38,584 nt of DNA. It comes from Lentzea tibetensis (GTDB lineage Bacteria > Actinomycetota > Actinomycetes > Mycobacteriales > Pseudonocardiaceae). Position 1 is the first letter of the stretch. The number at the start of each line of letters is the position of its first letter. The stretch lies in the NCBI RefSeq assembly GCF_007845675.1, contig NZ_VOBR01000046.1, forward strand, positions 1 through 38,584, written 5' to 3'. This document shows positions 7,622 to 17,500 of the stretch, piece by piece. The position numbers and the translations under genes are program-made. The notes beneath the pieces were generated by a model that had not been told where the DNA came from, searched no databases, and worked only from the letters and a program-made list of their open reading frames with translations.

Positions 7622-7843
7622 GTGCGCACGAATCCGTTCGAAGATCCCACGGAGAAGTTCTTCGTCCTGGTCAACGACGAGAACCAGCATTCGTTGTGGC
7701 CAACCTTCGCGGATGTTCCCGCTGGGTGGCGAGTACGGTTCGGACCAGACGCGCGCCAGGCCTGTCTCGACTTCATCGAGGAGAACTGCACTGATATGCG
7801 TCCGGCGAGCCTGATCCCCGCCATGGAGAAACAGAATGGCTAA
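7622..7843 (+). CDS. MbtH-like NRPS accessory protein
   Basis: A 73-residue MbtH family protein, the small partner that folds and activates many NRPS adenylation domains. It shows the start [21 protein letters not shown], and PAGWRV...[17 protein letters not shown] 7622 is preferred: GGAGG lies 7 bp upstream and the product then starts VRTNPFED, at family length. ATG 7562 would add 20 residues of non-family sequence. The stop overlaps the start of the LeuA-like gene by 8 bp. Being first in the NRPS operon supports the role. Confidence 0.92.
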   Translation: MRTNPFEDPTEKFFVLVNDENQHSLWPTFADVPAGWRVRFGPDARQACLDFIEENCTDMRPASLIPAMEKQNG

Positions 7844-8996
7844 GCGACGAATCTCGTTCTTCGACGCTACGTTGCGCGACGGCGAACAAGCTCCTGGCAA
7901 CGCCATGTCACCTCAGCAGAAGGTTGAGCTCGCGCTGAAGATGGAGGCGCTGGGCGTCGACACCATCGAGGCCGGCTTTCCCGGCTCGTCACCTGCGGAC
8001 GTCCTGGCGACCCAGCTGATCGCTTCGAAGCTGACCACCGCGAGGTTCGCCACGTTCAACCGGGCGAATGTCGACGACGTGCGCATGTCCATGGAAGCTG
8101 CGGGTGAGCGGTCGAACCACCAGATCCAGATCTGCGGTACGGGAAGCGACCTGCACCTGCGGCACAAGCGGAGCATCAGCAGGGCCGAGGCCGTCAAGGA
8201 GGTCGATGACGCAGTACGGTTTGCCGCCGCGTTGGGGGCGGAGGACATCTCGTTCGGTGTCGAGGACGCGAGCCGCGGTGAGTACGACTTCATCCACGAA
8301 CTGGTCGACACGGCGCTGGCCGGGGGTGCGAGGACGATCATTCTCGCCGACACGACGGGCTGTGGGACTCCGCAGGAATACGGCGATCTGTGCGCGGCGG
8401 TGCGGTCTTGGATTCCGTCCGATGTCGTCCTGTCAACGCGCTGCCACGACGACTTGGGGTTATCGCTGGCGAACGCGATCGCAGGCATCCAGGCCGGTGC
8501 CGACGAGGTTCAGGTGACGCTGACCGGCGTCGGCGAGCGCTCGGGCAACACTCCGCTCGAGGAGATGGCCGCGGTGTTGTCCTACAAGGGCGATCGGTTC
8601 GGCGCCACCACCAGTTTGCGCACCGAGGGGCTGTACGACGCCTATTGCCTGCTGGCGAACACCATCTCGCTGCCGGAGGCTCGGAACAAGGCAGCGTTCG
8701 GGCGCAACGCGTTTGCCACACAGGCGGGCATTCACCAAGCAGCCATCCTGCGCGACCCCCGCACCTACGAGTACGTCAACCCCGAGCTGTTCGGCCGGGA
8801 GCGTCAGCTGCTCATCGGCAGGCACTCGGGGCGGGCTGCCGTGCGGCACGTGCTCGCCGAGGCGGGTATCACCGCGGACACCGCGATGGTGGACAAGCTG
8901 TACGAGCACATCGCGAATCGTGAGGGCAGGGAGGCCGACACGCTCGACGCGTGGCGTGCTCATGCTCTGAGGGTGTTGGCGGCGGAGGCGCCGTGA
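7836..8996 (+). CDS. 2-isopropylmalate/homocitrate synthase-like enzyme without regulatory domain, metal ligand altered
   Basis: 386 residues of the DRE-TIM metallolyase family, which condense acetyl-CoA with a 2-oxo acid to start chain extension. Arg14-Asp15 lie in [20 protein letters not shown] is the isopropylmalate synthase/MAM-type substrate loop, and GVGERSGN carries Asn238. The C-terminal LeuA allosteric domain is absent, as in methylthioalkylmalate and homocitrate synthases, so leucine feedback is not expected. At the metal site HxH, the first His is Arg202 (codon CGC, 8439-8441) while His204 remains. E. coli LeuA uses Asp14, His202, His204 and Asn238, so one of four ligands is lost and the enzyme may be impaired. 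It sits in a co-linear operon with LeuC/D/B-like genes. Confidence 0.88.
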   Translation: MAKRRISFFDATLRDGEQAPGNAMSPQQKVELALKMEALGVDTIEAGFPGSSPADVLATQLIASKLTTARFATFNRANVDDVRMSMEAAGERSNHQIQICGTGSDLHLRHKRSISRAEAVKEVDDAVRFAAALGAEDISFGVEDASRGEYDFIHELVDTALAGGARTIILADTTGCGTPQEYGDLCAAVRSWIPSDVVLSTRCHDDLGLSLANAIAGIQAGADEVQVTLTGVGERSGNTPLEEMAAVLSYKGDRFGATTSLRTEGLYDAYCLLANTISLPEARNKAAFGRNAFATQAGIHQAAILRDPRTYEYVNPELFGRERQLLIGRHSGRAAVRHVLAEAGITADTAMVDKLYEHIANREGREADTLDAWRAHALRVLAAEAP

Positions 8997-10393
8997 CCGT
9001 CCCGAGGACTCTCGTCGACAAGGTTTGGGATTCCCACGTCGTCCGGTCCGCGTCGGGTGAGCCGGACCTGCTCTACGTCGATCTTCACCTGGTGCACGAG
9101 GCAACTTCGGCCCAGGCGTTCGACCGGCTTGAGCAGCTGGGCCGCGAGGTTCGTCGCCCCGAGCTGACGCTGGCCGTCGAGGACCACAACGTGCCGACCG
9201 ACTCGTTGAGGATCAAAGACCCGGTGAGTTCGCTGCAGGTGTCGATGTTGCGCCGCAACTGCGCCGTTCATGGAATCACGTTGTTCGAGCATGGTCACCG
9301 CAGGCAAGGCATCGTGCACGTGGTCGGACCGGAGCTGGGTGTCGTACAGCCCGGCATGACGGTCGTGTGCGGTGACAGTCACACGTCGACCCACGGCGCG
9401 TTCGGTGCGCTGGCGTTCGGAGTGGGCACCAGCGACGTCGAACACGTGCTCGCGACGCAGACCGTACTCGTGCAGCAGCCGAAGACGATGGCTGTCAACT
9501 TCACGGGGCCGCTCGGGCGTGGTGTCACCGCGAAGGACGTCATGCTGGCGCTCATCTCACGTATCGGCACCAACGGTGCGCGCGGGCACATCGTCGAGTA
9601 CGACGGGGACGTCGTACGCCAGCTCTCGATGGAGAGCCGGATGACGCTGTGCAACCTCAGCATCGAGGCCGGGGCACGGGCCGGGATGATCGCACCGGAC
9701 GAGGTCACCTTCCGTTATCTGCGAGGCCGACCAGGCATGGCGACCGGCCGGGCCTGGGACGAGGGTGTCGCGTATTGGCGCACTCTGCGTACGGACGACG
9801 GTGCGAGGTTCGACCGGACTGTCGAGTTGGACTGTTCGACCCTGACCCCACACGTCACCTGGGGCACCAACCCAGGCCAAGCGGTGCCGCTGGGCGAGCG
9901 GGTGCCGGACCCGGATTCTTTCGGAGACCCCAACGAACGTCGAGCGGCCAAACACGCGTTGGACTACATGGCCCTGCGGGCTGGGACGCCGATGCGGGAC
10001 ATCGGCATCGACGTGGTGTTCCTCGGGTCCTGCACCAACGGTCGGATCGAGGACCTGCGCGCCGCCGCCGAGGTGCTCCGCGACCGCCGGACCGCCCCCG
10101 GCACTCGGATGCTCGTCGTGCCGGGATCCATGTCGGTCCGCTTCGCCGCAGAGGCGGAGGGACTGCACGAGGTGTTCCGAGCTGCGGGAGCGGAATGGCG
10201 GTTGCCCGGTTGCTCGATGTGCCTGGGCATGAACGCAGATCGACTGCAGGGGGAACAGCGCAGCGCGTCCACGTCCAACCGGAACTTCGAGGGCCGCCAG
10301 GGCGCGCGGGCGCGGACACACCTCGTTTCGCCAGCCGTAGCCGCGGCCACAGCAGTCGCCGGTCGCCTCGCCGGCCCCGACGATCTCCTCTGA
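8993..10393 (+). CDS. 3-isopropylmalate dehydratase large subunit-like (LeuC family)
   Basis: 466 residues of the aconitase superfamily, which isomerises the alkylmalate made by the LeuA-like enzyme. Start [11 protein letters not shown], then [19 protein letters not shown] and [18 protein letters not shown] are standard. The three [4Fe-4S] cysteines are present: Cys347 in LGSCTNGR and Cys407/Cys410 in [10 protein letters not shown], numbers identical to E. coli LeuC. The start GTG (8993) overlaps the upstream stop (GTGA). It needs the small subunit encoded 10 bp downstream. Its presence inside an NRPS operon, rather than with housekeeping leu genes, suggests a dedicated substrate. Confidence 0.92.
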   Translation: MTVPRTLVDKVWDSHVVRSASGEPDLLYVDLHLVHEATSAQAFDRLEQLGREVRRPELTLAVEDHNVPTDSLRIKDPVSSLQVSMLRRNCAVHGITLFEHGHRRQGIVHVVGPELGVVQPGMTVVCGDSHTSTHGAFGALAFGVGTSDVEHVLATQTVLVQQPKTMAVNFTGPLGRGVTAKDVMLALISRIGTNGARGHIVEYDGDVVRQLSMESRMTLCNLSIEAGARAGMIAPDEVTFRYLRGRPGMATGRAWDEGVAYWRTLRTDDGARFDRTVELDCSTLTPHVTWGTNPGQAVPLGERVPDPDSFGDPNERRAAKHALDYMALRAGTPMRDIGIDVVFLGSCTNGRIEDLRAAAEVLRDRRTAPGTRMLVVPGSMSVRFAAEAEGLHEVFRAAGAEWRLPGCSMCLGMNADRLQGEQRSASTSNRNFEGRQGARARTHLVSPAVAAATAVAGRLAGPDDLL

Positions 10394-10403
10394 GGACGAA
10401 CTC

Positions 10404-11015
10404 ATGCAGCCGATCAACGAACACACCGGCACCGCGATGGTACTGGCAAGGGACGACGTCGACACCGACCAGATCATCCCGGCCGAATACTGCCGCAAGG
10501 TGACCAGGACGGGATTCGCCGACGCGTTGTTCGCCCGCTGGCGTGCGGATCCGGGCTTCGCGCTCAACGATCCGAACCGCGCAGGTGCGACGATCCTGGT
10601 GGCGCAGCGCAACTTCGGCACTGGAAGTTCGCGCGAACACGCCGTGTGGGCGTTGTGGGACTGGGGATTCGTGTGCGTGATCGCCTCCAGCTTCGGCGAC
10701 ATCTTCCGCAGCAACGCGCCGAAGAACGGCGTGGTACCCATCGAGTTGCCCGATGACGCGGTGACCGCGTTGGCCGAGGCGGCGCAAGCCGACAGCACGC
10801 TGCAGATCACGGTGGACCTGCAGAACGTCGAAGTGCGGTACGGCACCTCACGAGTGCCGTTCGAGTTCGAGCCCTGGGCCCGTTCAATGCTGCTCAACGG
10901 CTTCGACGACATCGATCTGACGCTGGACCACGAGTACGGCATCGACTGCTACGAGATCGGCAGGCCGCGCTGGCTGCCGAAGATCGGCCCAGCTCTCCTG
11001 GAGGAGCTCGAGTGA
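10404..11015 (+). CDS. 3-isopropylmalate dehydratase small subunit-like (LeuD family)
   Basis: 203 residues, normal LeuD length. Motifs are DDVDTDQIIPAEYC near the N-terminus, NFGTGSSREHA with the Ser/Arg substrate-binding loop, and FGDIFRSNAPKNGVVPI. It forms the swivelling domain that completes the active site of the LeuC-like subunit. GAGGA sits before the ATG. Its stop overlaps the GTG of the aminotransferase (11012-11015), indicating coupled translation. Confidence 0.92.
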   Translation: MQPINEHTGTAMVLARDDVDTDQIIPAEYCRKVTRTGFADALFARWRADPGFALNDPNRAGATILVAQRNFGTGSSREHAVWALWDWGFVCVIASSFGDIFRSNAPKNGVVPIELPDDAVTALAEAAQADSTLQITVDLQNVEVRYGTSRVPFEFEPWARSMLLNGFDDIDLTLDHEYGIDCYEIGRPRWLPKIGPALLEELE

Positions 11016-12150
11016 GCGGGACGTCCGCACGCGGCGAACGGCTCGGCGGCAGCGGCCTGGTGCAGCTGATGCGGCTGGCCGCGAAGACCAATGTGGTCGA
11101 GCTCGCACTCGGTACGCCCGGCGCGCCGGAGCCGTCTGCGAAACTGGTGACAGAGGCCGGTTACGCGCTTCTGCCAGGTGACCATCACCAGTACGCCGAT
11201 CCCATCGGACATCCGCAGCTGCGTGTGGCAATCGCTGCGTCACTGGCCACTCCCGCCGATCCGGAGACCGAGATCACCGTCACCGTGGGCGGCACCGAAG
11301 GTCTTTGTGCCGCACTTCTGTCCATTGTGGACAGTGGTGACGAAGTTGTCGTGTTCGAGCCGTTCTACGAGAACTTCATCAAGGCCATCCACCTCGCGGG
11401 CGCCGTTCCGCGGTTCGTCCGGCTGCGGCAACCCGGCTGGCACTACGACCCAGCCGAGTTCGCTGCGGCGTTCGGGTCGCGCACAAGGGCCCTGATCCTC
11501 AACTCGCCCAACAACCCCACCGGCAGGATCCTCACCAGGACGGAGCTGGAAGAGATCGCGCGGGTGTGCGACAATTGGGACGTCACGGTCATCTCCGACG
11601 AGGTCTACTCCTCGTACGTGTACGACGGTGCGACGTTCACCTCCGCCGCTGACGTGCCCGCGTTGAGCGGCCGGAGCATCGTCGTGAACTCCTTGTCCAA
11701 GAGTCACGCGATCAGCGGGTGGCGGCTCGGCTACCTGCGGGCACCGGCAGAGATGACAACGGTCGTGGCCGGGCGCACGAGGTGACCACCAATGGTGCCC
11801 CGGCTCCGCTGCAACTCGCCGTCGCACGCGCCGGAGTGCTGGCGACCGCCACGTGGCGGCCGACGGAGCTCATGCAGCGACACAGGGACACGGCGACACA
11901 CATCTTCACCGACTTCGGGTGGGACGTGCTGCCCGCGCAGGGCGGGATGTTTCTCACCGCGAACATCATGAGCGAAGACAGCGAAACCTTCGTGCGCGAC
12001 CTGCTCCACAAGACCGGTGTGCTCGTCGCGCCAGACAAGCTGTTCGTGTCCGAAAGGGGCAACGGAGACTTCGTGCGGATCGCGTTCAACCGATCCGAGG
12101 GAGTGCTCGACAAAGCCGCTCGCCGGCTGGCCGGCAGCGTGGTCGCATGA
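11012..12150 (+). pseudogene. Class I/II PLP aminotransferase with one frameshift
   Basis: A fold-type I aminotransferase that would convert the extended 2-oxo acid to an amino acid. The first frame (11012-11785) holds VGGTEGL, LNSPNNPTG, VISDEVYSSY and the PLP lysine Lys230 in SLSKSHAISGWRLGY. It ends shortly after PAEMTTVV. The rest (HEVTTNGAPAPLQLAVA, WDVLPAQGGMF, VRIAFNRS) lies in another frame to 12150. One missing C in the run near 11768-11770 explains it: restoring it reads VVARAHEVTT. It is either a real mutation or a one-base sequence error; the C-terminal half is otherwise well preserved. The ends overlap LeuD (GTGA) and the LeuB-like gene (ATGA). Confidence 0.85.
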
Positions 12151-13163
12151 CGAGGCTGGCGGTCGTCCCCGGCGACGGTATCGGGCCTGAGGTCATCGCA
12201 CAGGCGCTGGAGACGGTGACGGCCCTGCGGATCGGCATCGAGTTCGACGTGCTCGACCACATCAACGCGGGCACATTCCTGCGCACAGGCGTCGCACTGT
12301 CCGAAGAGGACTTCACCCGGATCGCAGGATGCGACGCCGTACTGCTCGGCGCTGTCGGTGATCCTCGGGTGATCACCCCCGCCTACGCCCGAGGCGTGCT
12401 GCTGAGCCTGCGTTCGCGGCTCGACCTGTACGCGAACGTGCGGCCGGCGCGACTGCTGCACGACGACCTGAGCCCGTTGCGGGACAGAGCGAATAGGGGG
12501 ATCGACTGCGTGATCGTGCGGGAGAACACCGAGGGTCTCTACGGAGGCTCGTTGCACCGGATGTCGGGGGCCGAAGTCGCGATCGACATCGAGGTCAGCA
12601 CCGCGCGCGGCGTGCGGCGGATCGTCGAACACGCGTTCTCGCTGGCGCGCCGCGGGATGTGCATGGTGGACAAGTCGAACGCCGTGCCGTCGGGCGGTGC
12701 GCTATGGCAGCGGATCTGGCGGGAGACGGCGGCCGACCATCCGAATGTCGCGACGTACCACCTCTTTGCAGATGTCGCAGCGATGCGATTGGTGGCCGAT
12801 CCAACTGAGTTCGACGTGATCGTCACCAACAACTCGTTCGACGACATCCTGAGCGACCTCGCCGCGCAGATCGCGGGTGGGCTCGGCACGGCGGCGTCGG
12901 CCAATGTCAACCCGGACACCGGATTCTGCCTGTGTGAACCGGTGCACGGCAGTGCACCCGACATCACCGGAACCGGCACGGCCAACCCTGTTGGCGCGAT
13001 CCTCAGCGCCGCGTTGCTCCTCGAGCATCTCGGCTATGGAAGCGAGGCGAAGGCCGTTCGGTCAGCGGTCGACCGCGCAGTGGCGGCCGGCCACCGCACA
13101 CCTGATCTCGGCGGGTCGCTCACGACACAACAGGCCGGCAGCGCCGTGCGCGCCGAACTGTGA
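12147..13163 (+). CDS. Isopropylmalate/isocitrate dehydrogenase-like beta-decarboxylating enzyme (LeuB family)
   Basis: 338 residues. Start RLAVVPGDGIGPEV, substrate arginines in LRSRLDLYANVRP, the metal aspartates in NNSFDDILSDL, and the NAD-site loop EPVHGSAPDITGTG...ANPVGA identify the family. It oxidises and decarboxylates the isomerised malate to a 2-oxo acid one carbon longer than the input. The substrate loop reads VRENTEGLYGG, closer to homoisocitrate/isocitrate dehydrogenases (RENTEG) than to proteobacterial LeuB (ELTGG); actinobacterial LeuB usually reads REGTEGPY. Specificity may therefore have shifted. ATG overlaps the aminotransferase stop; the NRPS begins 37 bp downstream. Confidence 0.88.
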   Translation: MTRLAVVPGDGIGPEVIAQALETVTALRIGIEFDVLDHINAGTFLRTGVALSEEDFTRIAGCDAVLLGAVGDPRVITPAYARGVLLSLRSRLDLYANVRPARLLHDDLSPLRDRANRGIDCVIVRENTEGLYGGSLHRMSGAEVAIDIEVSTARGVRRIVEHAFSLARRGMCMVDKSNAVPSGGALWQRIWRETAADHPNVATYHLFADVAAMRLVADPTEFDVIVTNNSFDDILSDLAAQIAGGLGTAASANVNPDTGFCLCEPVHGSAPDITGTGTANPVGAILSAALLLEHLGYGSEAKAVRSAVDRAVAAGHRTPDLGGSLTTQQAGSAVRAEL

Positions 13164-13200
13164 TCTCCGCCGTACGTCGAAGACTTCGAGGATGAAACCA

Positions 13201-14581
13201 ATGCGTGGAACACGCGATCGCCGTTTGCCGCTCACTGCCGCACAGGCCGGATTCTGGTTCGCGCAGCATCTCGACCCGGACAATCCGATCTACCAAGCGC
13301 AAGAGACCGTCGACATTCTCGGGCGACTGGACGTCGAACTGCTGGCCCAGGCGATTCACGCGGCGGTGATGGATGTCGAGCAGTTGCGGGCGCGGTTCGA
13401 GCGCGACGGCGACCTCGTGTGGCAGGTCGTCGAGCCGTGCACTGACTGGCTTCCGCCCGTCATCGACCTCGGTGATCAGGCGGATCCGTGGGAGGCCGCG
13501 GGGGCGTGGATTCGCGCCGAACTGGCTCGACCAGTGGACCTCGGTGCTTTCCCCTTGTTCGACATCGCCGTGTTGCGGCTCGCTGAGGATCGACATCTGA
13601 TCCACTTCGCTGGGCATCACATTGTTGGGGATGGTGTCTCCAGCACGATGTGGATGAACCGCGTGGCGGACATTTACACCGAACTGGCGGCCGGACGGTC
13701 GTGGACGCCGAGTCCCATGGGCTCGTTGCGCGATCTGCTCGCCGACGAGGCGAACTACCGCGCGAGTGAGCAATACATTCAAGACCGGAGGTACTGGCGC
13801 GCGCAGCTGGACGACCGCCCCGCCGCCGTCGGGTTCGCCGGTCGGCCCGGTCCGCCCTCTCGCACCTTCCGGCGATGCAGCCACACCGTGTCAGCACCGG
13901 TCGCAAGCCGGCTGCGTGATCTCGCCCGTGCCTGCCGAGCGAGCCTGCCGTCGTTGACGGTGGCTGCGCTCGGCCTCTACGTCGAACGGATGTGCGGGAC
14001 GCCGGATGTGATGGTGGGCATGCCGACGACCGGTCGTCGGACGGCCATCGCGCGCGAGACACCCGGTGTGCTCGCCAGCGAGGTGCCGCTGCGGTTGCGG
14101 GTGGCACGCGGGATGACCCTTGCCGAACTGGTCCGGCAGGCCGCCGCAACCGCACGGCTCGCGTTGCGTCACCAGCGCGTTCCGCACGAGGAGATCGCTC
14201 GCGACGTCGGTGCGATCGGTACCGGTGATCCGCTGTACGGGCCGGTGCTGAACTTCATGGCATCCGAACCGTTGCGGTCGTTCGGCGGTCACACGGCGAC
14301 GGTGCACAACTTCTCCAACGGCCCGGTCGACGACGTGACGATCAACGTGTACGACCGGTCCGGCGACGGCACGCTGTTGATCGACTTCAACAGCAACGCC
14401 GAGCGGTACACGGCTGGGCACACCGAACAGCACCTGCACCGGTTCGTCGCGCTGCTCGAAAAGTTGGTCGACAGTTCCCCCGACCTGTCGCTCGACACGC
14501 TCGACGTATTGTTGCCCGCTGAGCGGCGACGAGTGCTCGGCGAGTGGAACGACACCGCGCGGGAACTGACCGGGCCGAACC
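13201..14581 (+). CDS. NRPS, first segment: condensation domain (C1)
   Basis: The N-terminal part of a large [19 protein letters not shown] starts a condensation domain with its active-site HHIVGDG (about residues 139-145) and closes with [19 protein letters not shown]. As the first domain of the protein it may accept an acyl group or an upstream peptidyl unit; no upstream loading NRPS is in the window. ATG 13201 follows GAGG at good distance; ATG 13192 lies on top of it. The frame shifts at 14578-14582: GACACCGCG...GGGCCGAAC is followed by GTGGTCGACGTG of the A domain one base out of phase. The open frame continues meaninglessly to 14763. Confidence 0.88.
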
Positions 14582-17500
14582 GTGGTCGACGTGTTCGCAC
14601 GGCACGTGAGGTCCACCCCGAACAACACCGCGCTGGTGTGCGAGGGGAACCGGCTTTCGTTCCAAGACTTGGACGAGCGAGCGAACCAGTTGGCGCACCT
14701 GATGATCGCTCGGGGAGCAGGGCCGGAGCAGGTGGTGGCGCTGGCGCTGTCCAGGTCGGCTGACTTGGTGGTGGCGCTGCTGGCGGTGCTCAAGTCCGGC
14801 GCCGCCTACCTGCCGGTCGACCCCGCCGATCCGGCGCAGCGCACGGCGTTCGTGCTGGCCGACGCCCAGCCGATTCTGGCCCTCGACGACATCCCCGTGC
14901 TCGACGGCTACCCCTCCACCGCCCCCTGTGTGGAGATCGATCCGGCGCACGCGGCCTACGTGATCTACACCTCGGGTTCGACCGGCAAGCCCAAGGGAGT
15001 CGTAGTCGAGCACCGGGGTCTGACGAACCTGTTCCACGACCACCTCGCGGAACTCATCGAGCCGAACGCCGGGACCGCGACGCTGCGTGCGGCGGTCACC
15101 GCGGCGTTCACGTTCGACACGTCCTGGGAGGGGCTGCTGTGGCTGCTGGCCGACCATGAACTGTACGTGGTCACCGACGACGTACGACGTGATCCGTTCG
15201 CGTTGACCGACTACGTCCGCGAGCACCGGATCGACATGCTGGACGTCACTCCCTCCTACGCGACCCAGTTGCTCGACGCGGGGTTGCTGGAGGCGGGACG
15301 GCACACGCCTGCGGTGCTGCTGCTCGGTGGTGAGGCGGTGGACGAACCGCTGTGGAGAGAACTACGCGACGACGGTGCTACGACCACCTACAACTACTAC
15401 GGCCCTACCGAAGCCACGGTGGACACCCTGGTCGCGAACGTCGGACTGCACGAAACGCCGGTCGTGGGAACACCCCTGCGGAACACCAGGGCGTACGTGC
15501 TCGACGCCGCGCTGCGGCCGGTCGCGCCGGGCGTTGTCGGTGAGCTCTACCTCGCCGGTGCGCAGCTCGCGCGCGGCTACCTCGGCCGGCCAGGACTCAC
15601 CTCGACCCGGTTCGTGGCCAATCCGTTCTGTGCGGACTCTGCTCGTGGCCACGACCGGATGTACCGCACGGGTGACCTCGTCCGCTGGGATTCGACCGGG
15701 GTGGTTCACTTCGTCGGCCGGGCGGACGACCAGGTCAAGATTCGCGGCTTCCGCGTCGAACTCGGCGAGATCGAGTCGGTTCTGCTCGACCGGCCCGGTG
15801 TCTCGCGTGCAGTAGTCGTGGTCCGGGAGGACAAGCCGGGGGATCGCCGGCCTGTCGGCTACGTAGTCGGATCTGCCGATCCGGCTCGTCTGCGCGCCGA
15901 GCTCACCGAGTACCTGCCGTCGCACATGGTGCCGTCGGCGGTTGTGTCGCTCGACGAGTTTCCGTTGACCAGCAATGGAAAGCTGGATCGGGCAGCTTTG
16001 CCCTCGCCGGTGCCCGACGGACAGGTGGCCGACGAAGCTCGCACGGTGACAGAGCGTGTGCTGTGCGGATTGTTCGCCGAGGTGCTCGGTGTCGCGACAG
16101 TCGGCGTGAACACCGGTTTCTTCGATCACGGCGGCGACAGTATCCTCGCGATGCAGCTGGTGAGCCGAGCTCGCCGGGCTGGGCTTTCGTTGTCAACGCG
16201 GGACGTGTTCGCCCGCCGCACGGTTGCCGGGTTGGCCGCGGTCGTCGGCGCCAGACAGAAGCCGCCCGTTGGGGGTCGCCGGGACGCGAACATCGGCAAG
16301 CTCTGGGCCACACCGATCACCGAGTGGCTGCGTGAGTTGGGCGGTCCCATCGACGCATACAGCCAGTCCTTGGTGCTGCGAGTTCCCGCCGACCTCGGTG
16401 TTGATCGGCTCACGCAGGCCGTGCAGACGGTGATCGACCACCACGACGCGTTCCGCTTGCGGTTCGTGCGCGACGACTGGTCGTTGGTCGTCGCGCACCG
16501 GAGCGACATGCGCGGCGCCGACATCGTCGAGCGAGTCGACGTCACCGGTTCGACGGATCTCGACGGAATGATCGCCGCACACACCGCGGCGGCGCGGTCC
16601 GCGCTCGACCCAGAGTCCGGTGAGGTGCTGCGGCTGGTGTGGTTCGACGCCGGTCCCGCCCGCCAGGGCAGGCTGCTGATCGTCGCGCACCACCTCGTGA
16701 TCGACGGCATGTCGTGGCGGATCGTCGTGTCCGATCTCGCGGTGGCCTGGCAGGCCCTGCGGGATGGTCGCACTCCGGAGCTCGACCCGGTCGGGACGTC
16801 GTTGCGCGAGTGGACGCGACAGCTCGCGCTTCAGTCCGCCCATGACAAACAACGTGCCGAACTCCCGTTGTGGCGCACAGTTGTGGAGGCTGACGACCCG
16901 CTGCTGGGGAACCGCCCGCTCGACCCGCTGACCGACGTGACGGCGACGGCACACGTCCTGCAGGTCACCACGCACCTGCCGACGCTGCTTTCCGGTGTAC
17001 CAGCAGTGTTGCGTTGCAGTGTCGAGGAACTGCTGCTGACCGGCTTCGCGCTCGCGTTGGCACGCTGGCGGCAGCAGCGGAACACCACGACGGATACCGC
17101 GGTGCTCGTCAACCTGGAAGGTCACGGCCGTGAGGGCCTCACGCCCGAGATCGATCTCTCCCGAACGGTCGGCTGGTTCACCAGTGTGTTCCCGGTCTGC
17201 CTCGATGCGGGCCCGATCGACTGGACCGACCTGCCGGGCTTCGCGGGCAGGGCGATCAAGCAGGTCAAGGAACAGGTGCGAGTCCTGCGGGACAAGGGCA
17301 TCGGCTACGGCCTGCTGCGTTATCTCAACCCCGACACCCGCGCCGAGCTGGCTGGGCGGGCACCGCAGGTCGCGTTCAACTACCTCGGCCGTTTCGACAC
17401 CGAGTGGCCTGTTACGGGCCCGCTGCTGGACGGTGCAGGGGCGGACGGGGAGATGCCACCGGGGTACGCGCTGAAGGTCAACGCATTTGCCGAGGGCAAG

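Noticed and set aside
9557-10942. 461-codon minus-strand open frame
   Set aside because: Antisense to the LeuC/LeuD-like genes with verified Fe-S cysteines.
11326-11343. TGTCCATTGTGGACA palindrome resembling the 5662 dyad
   Set aside because: Lies inside the aminotransferase coding sequence and lacks the exact DnaA-box 9-mer; similar words occur at other coding sites (about 29019).
14582-14763. Two separate overlapping NRPS genes instead of a frameshift
   Set aside because: The first frame loses sense exactly where the A domain begins and no ribosome site precedes GTG 14582; a one-base shift fits better.
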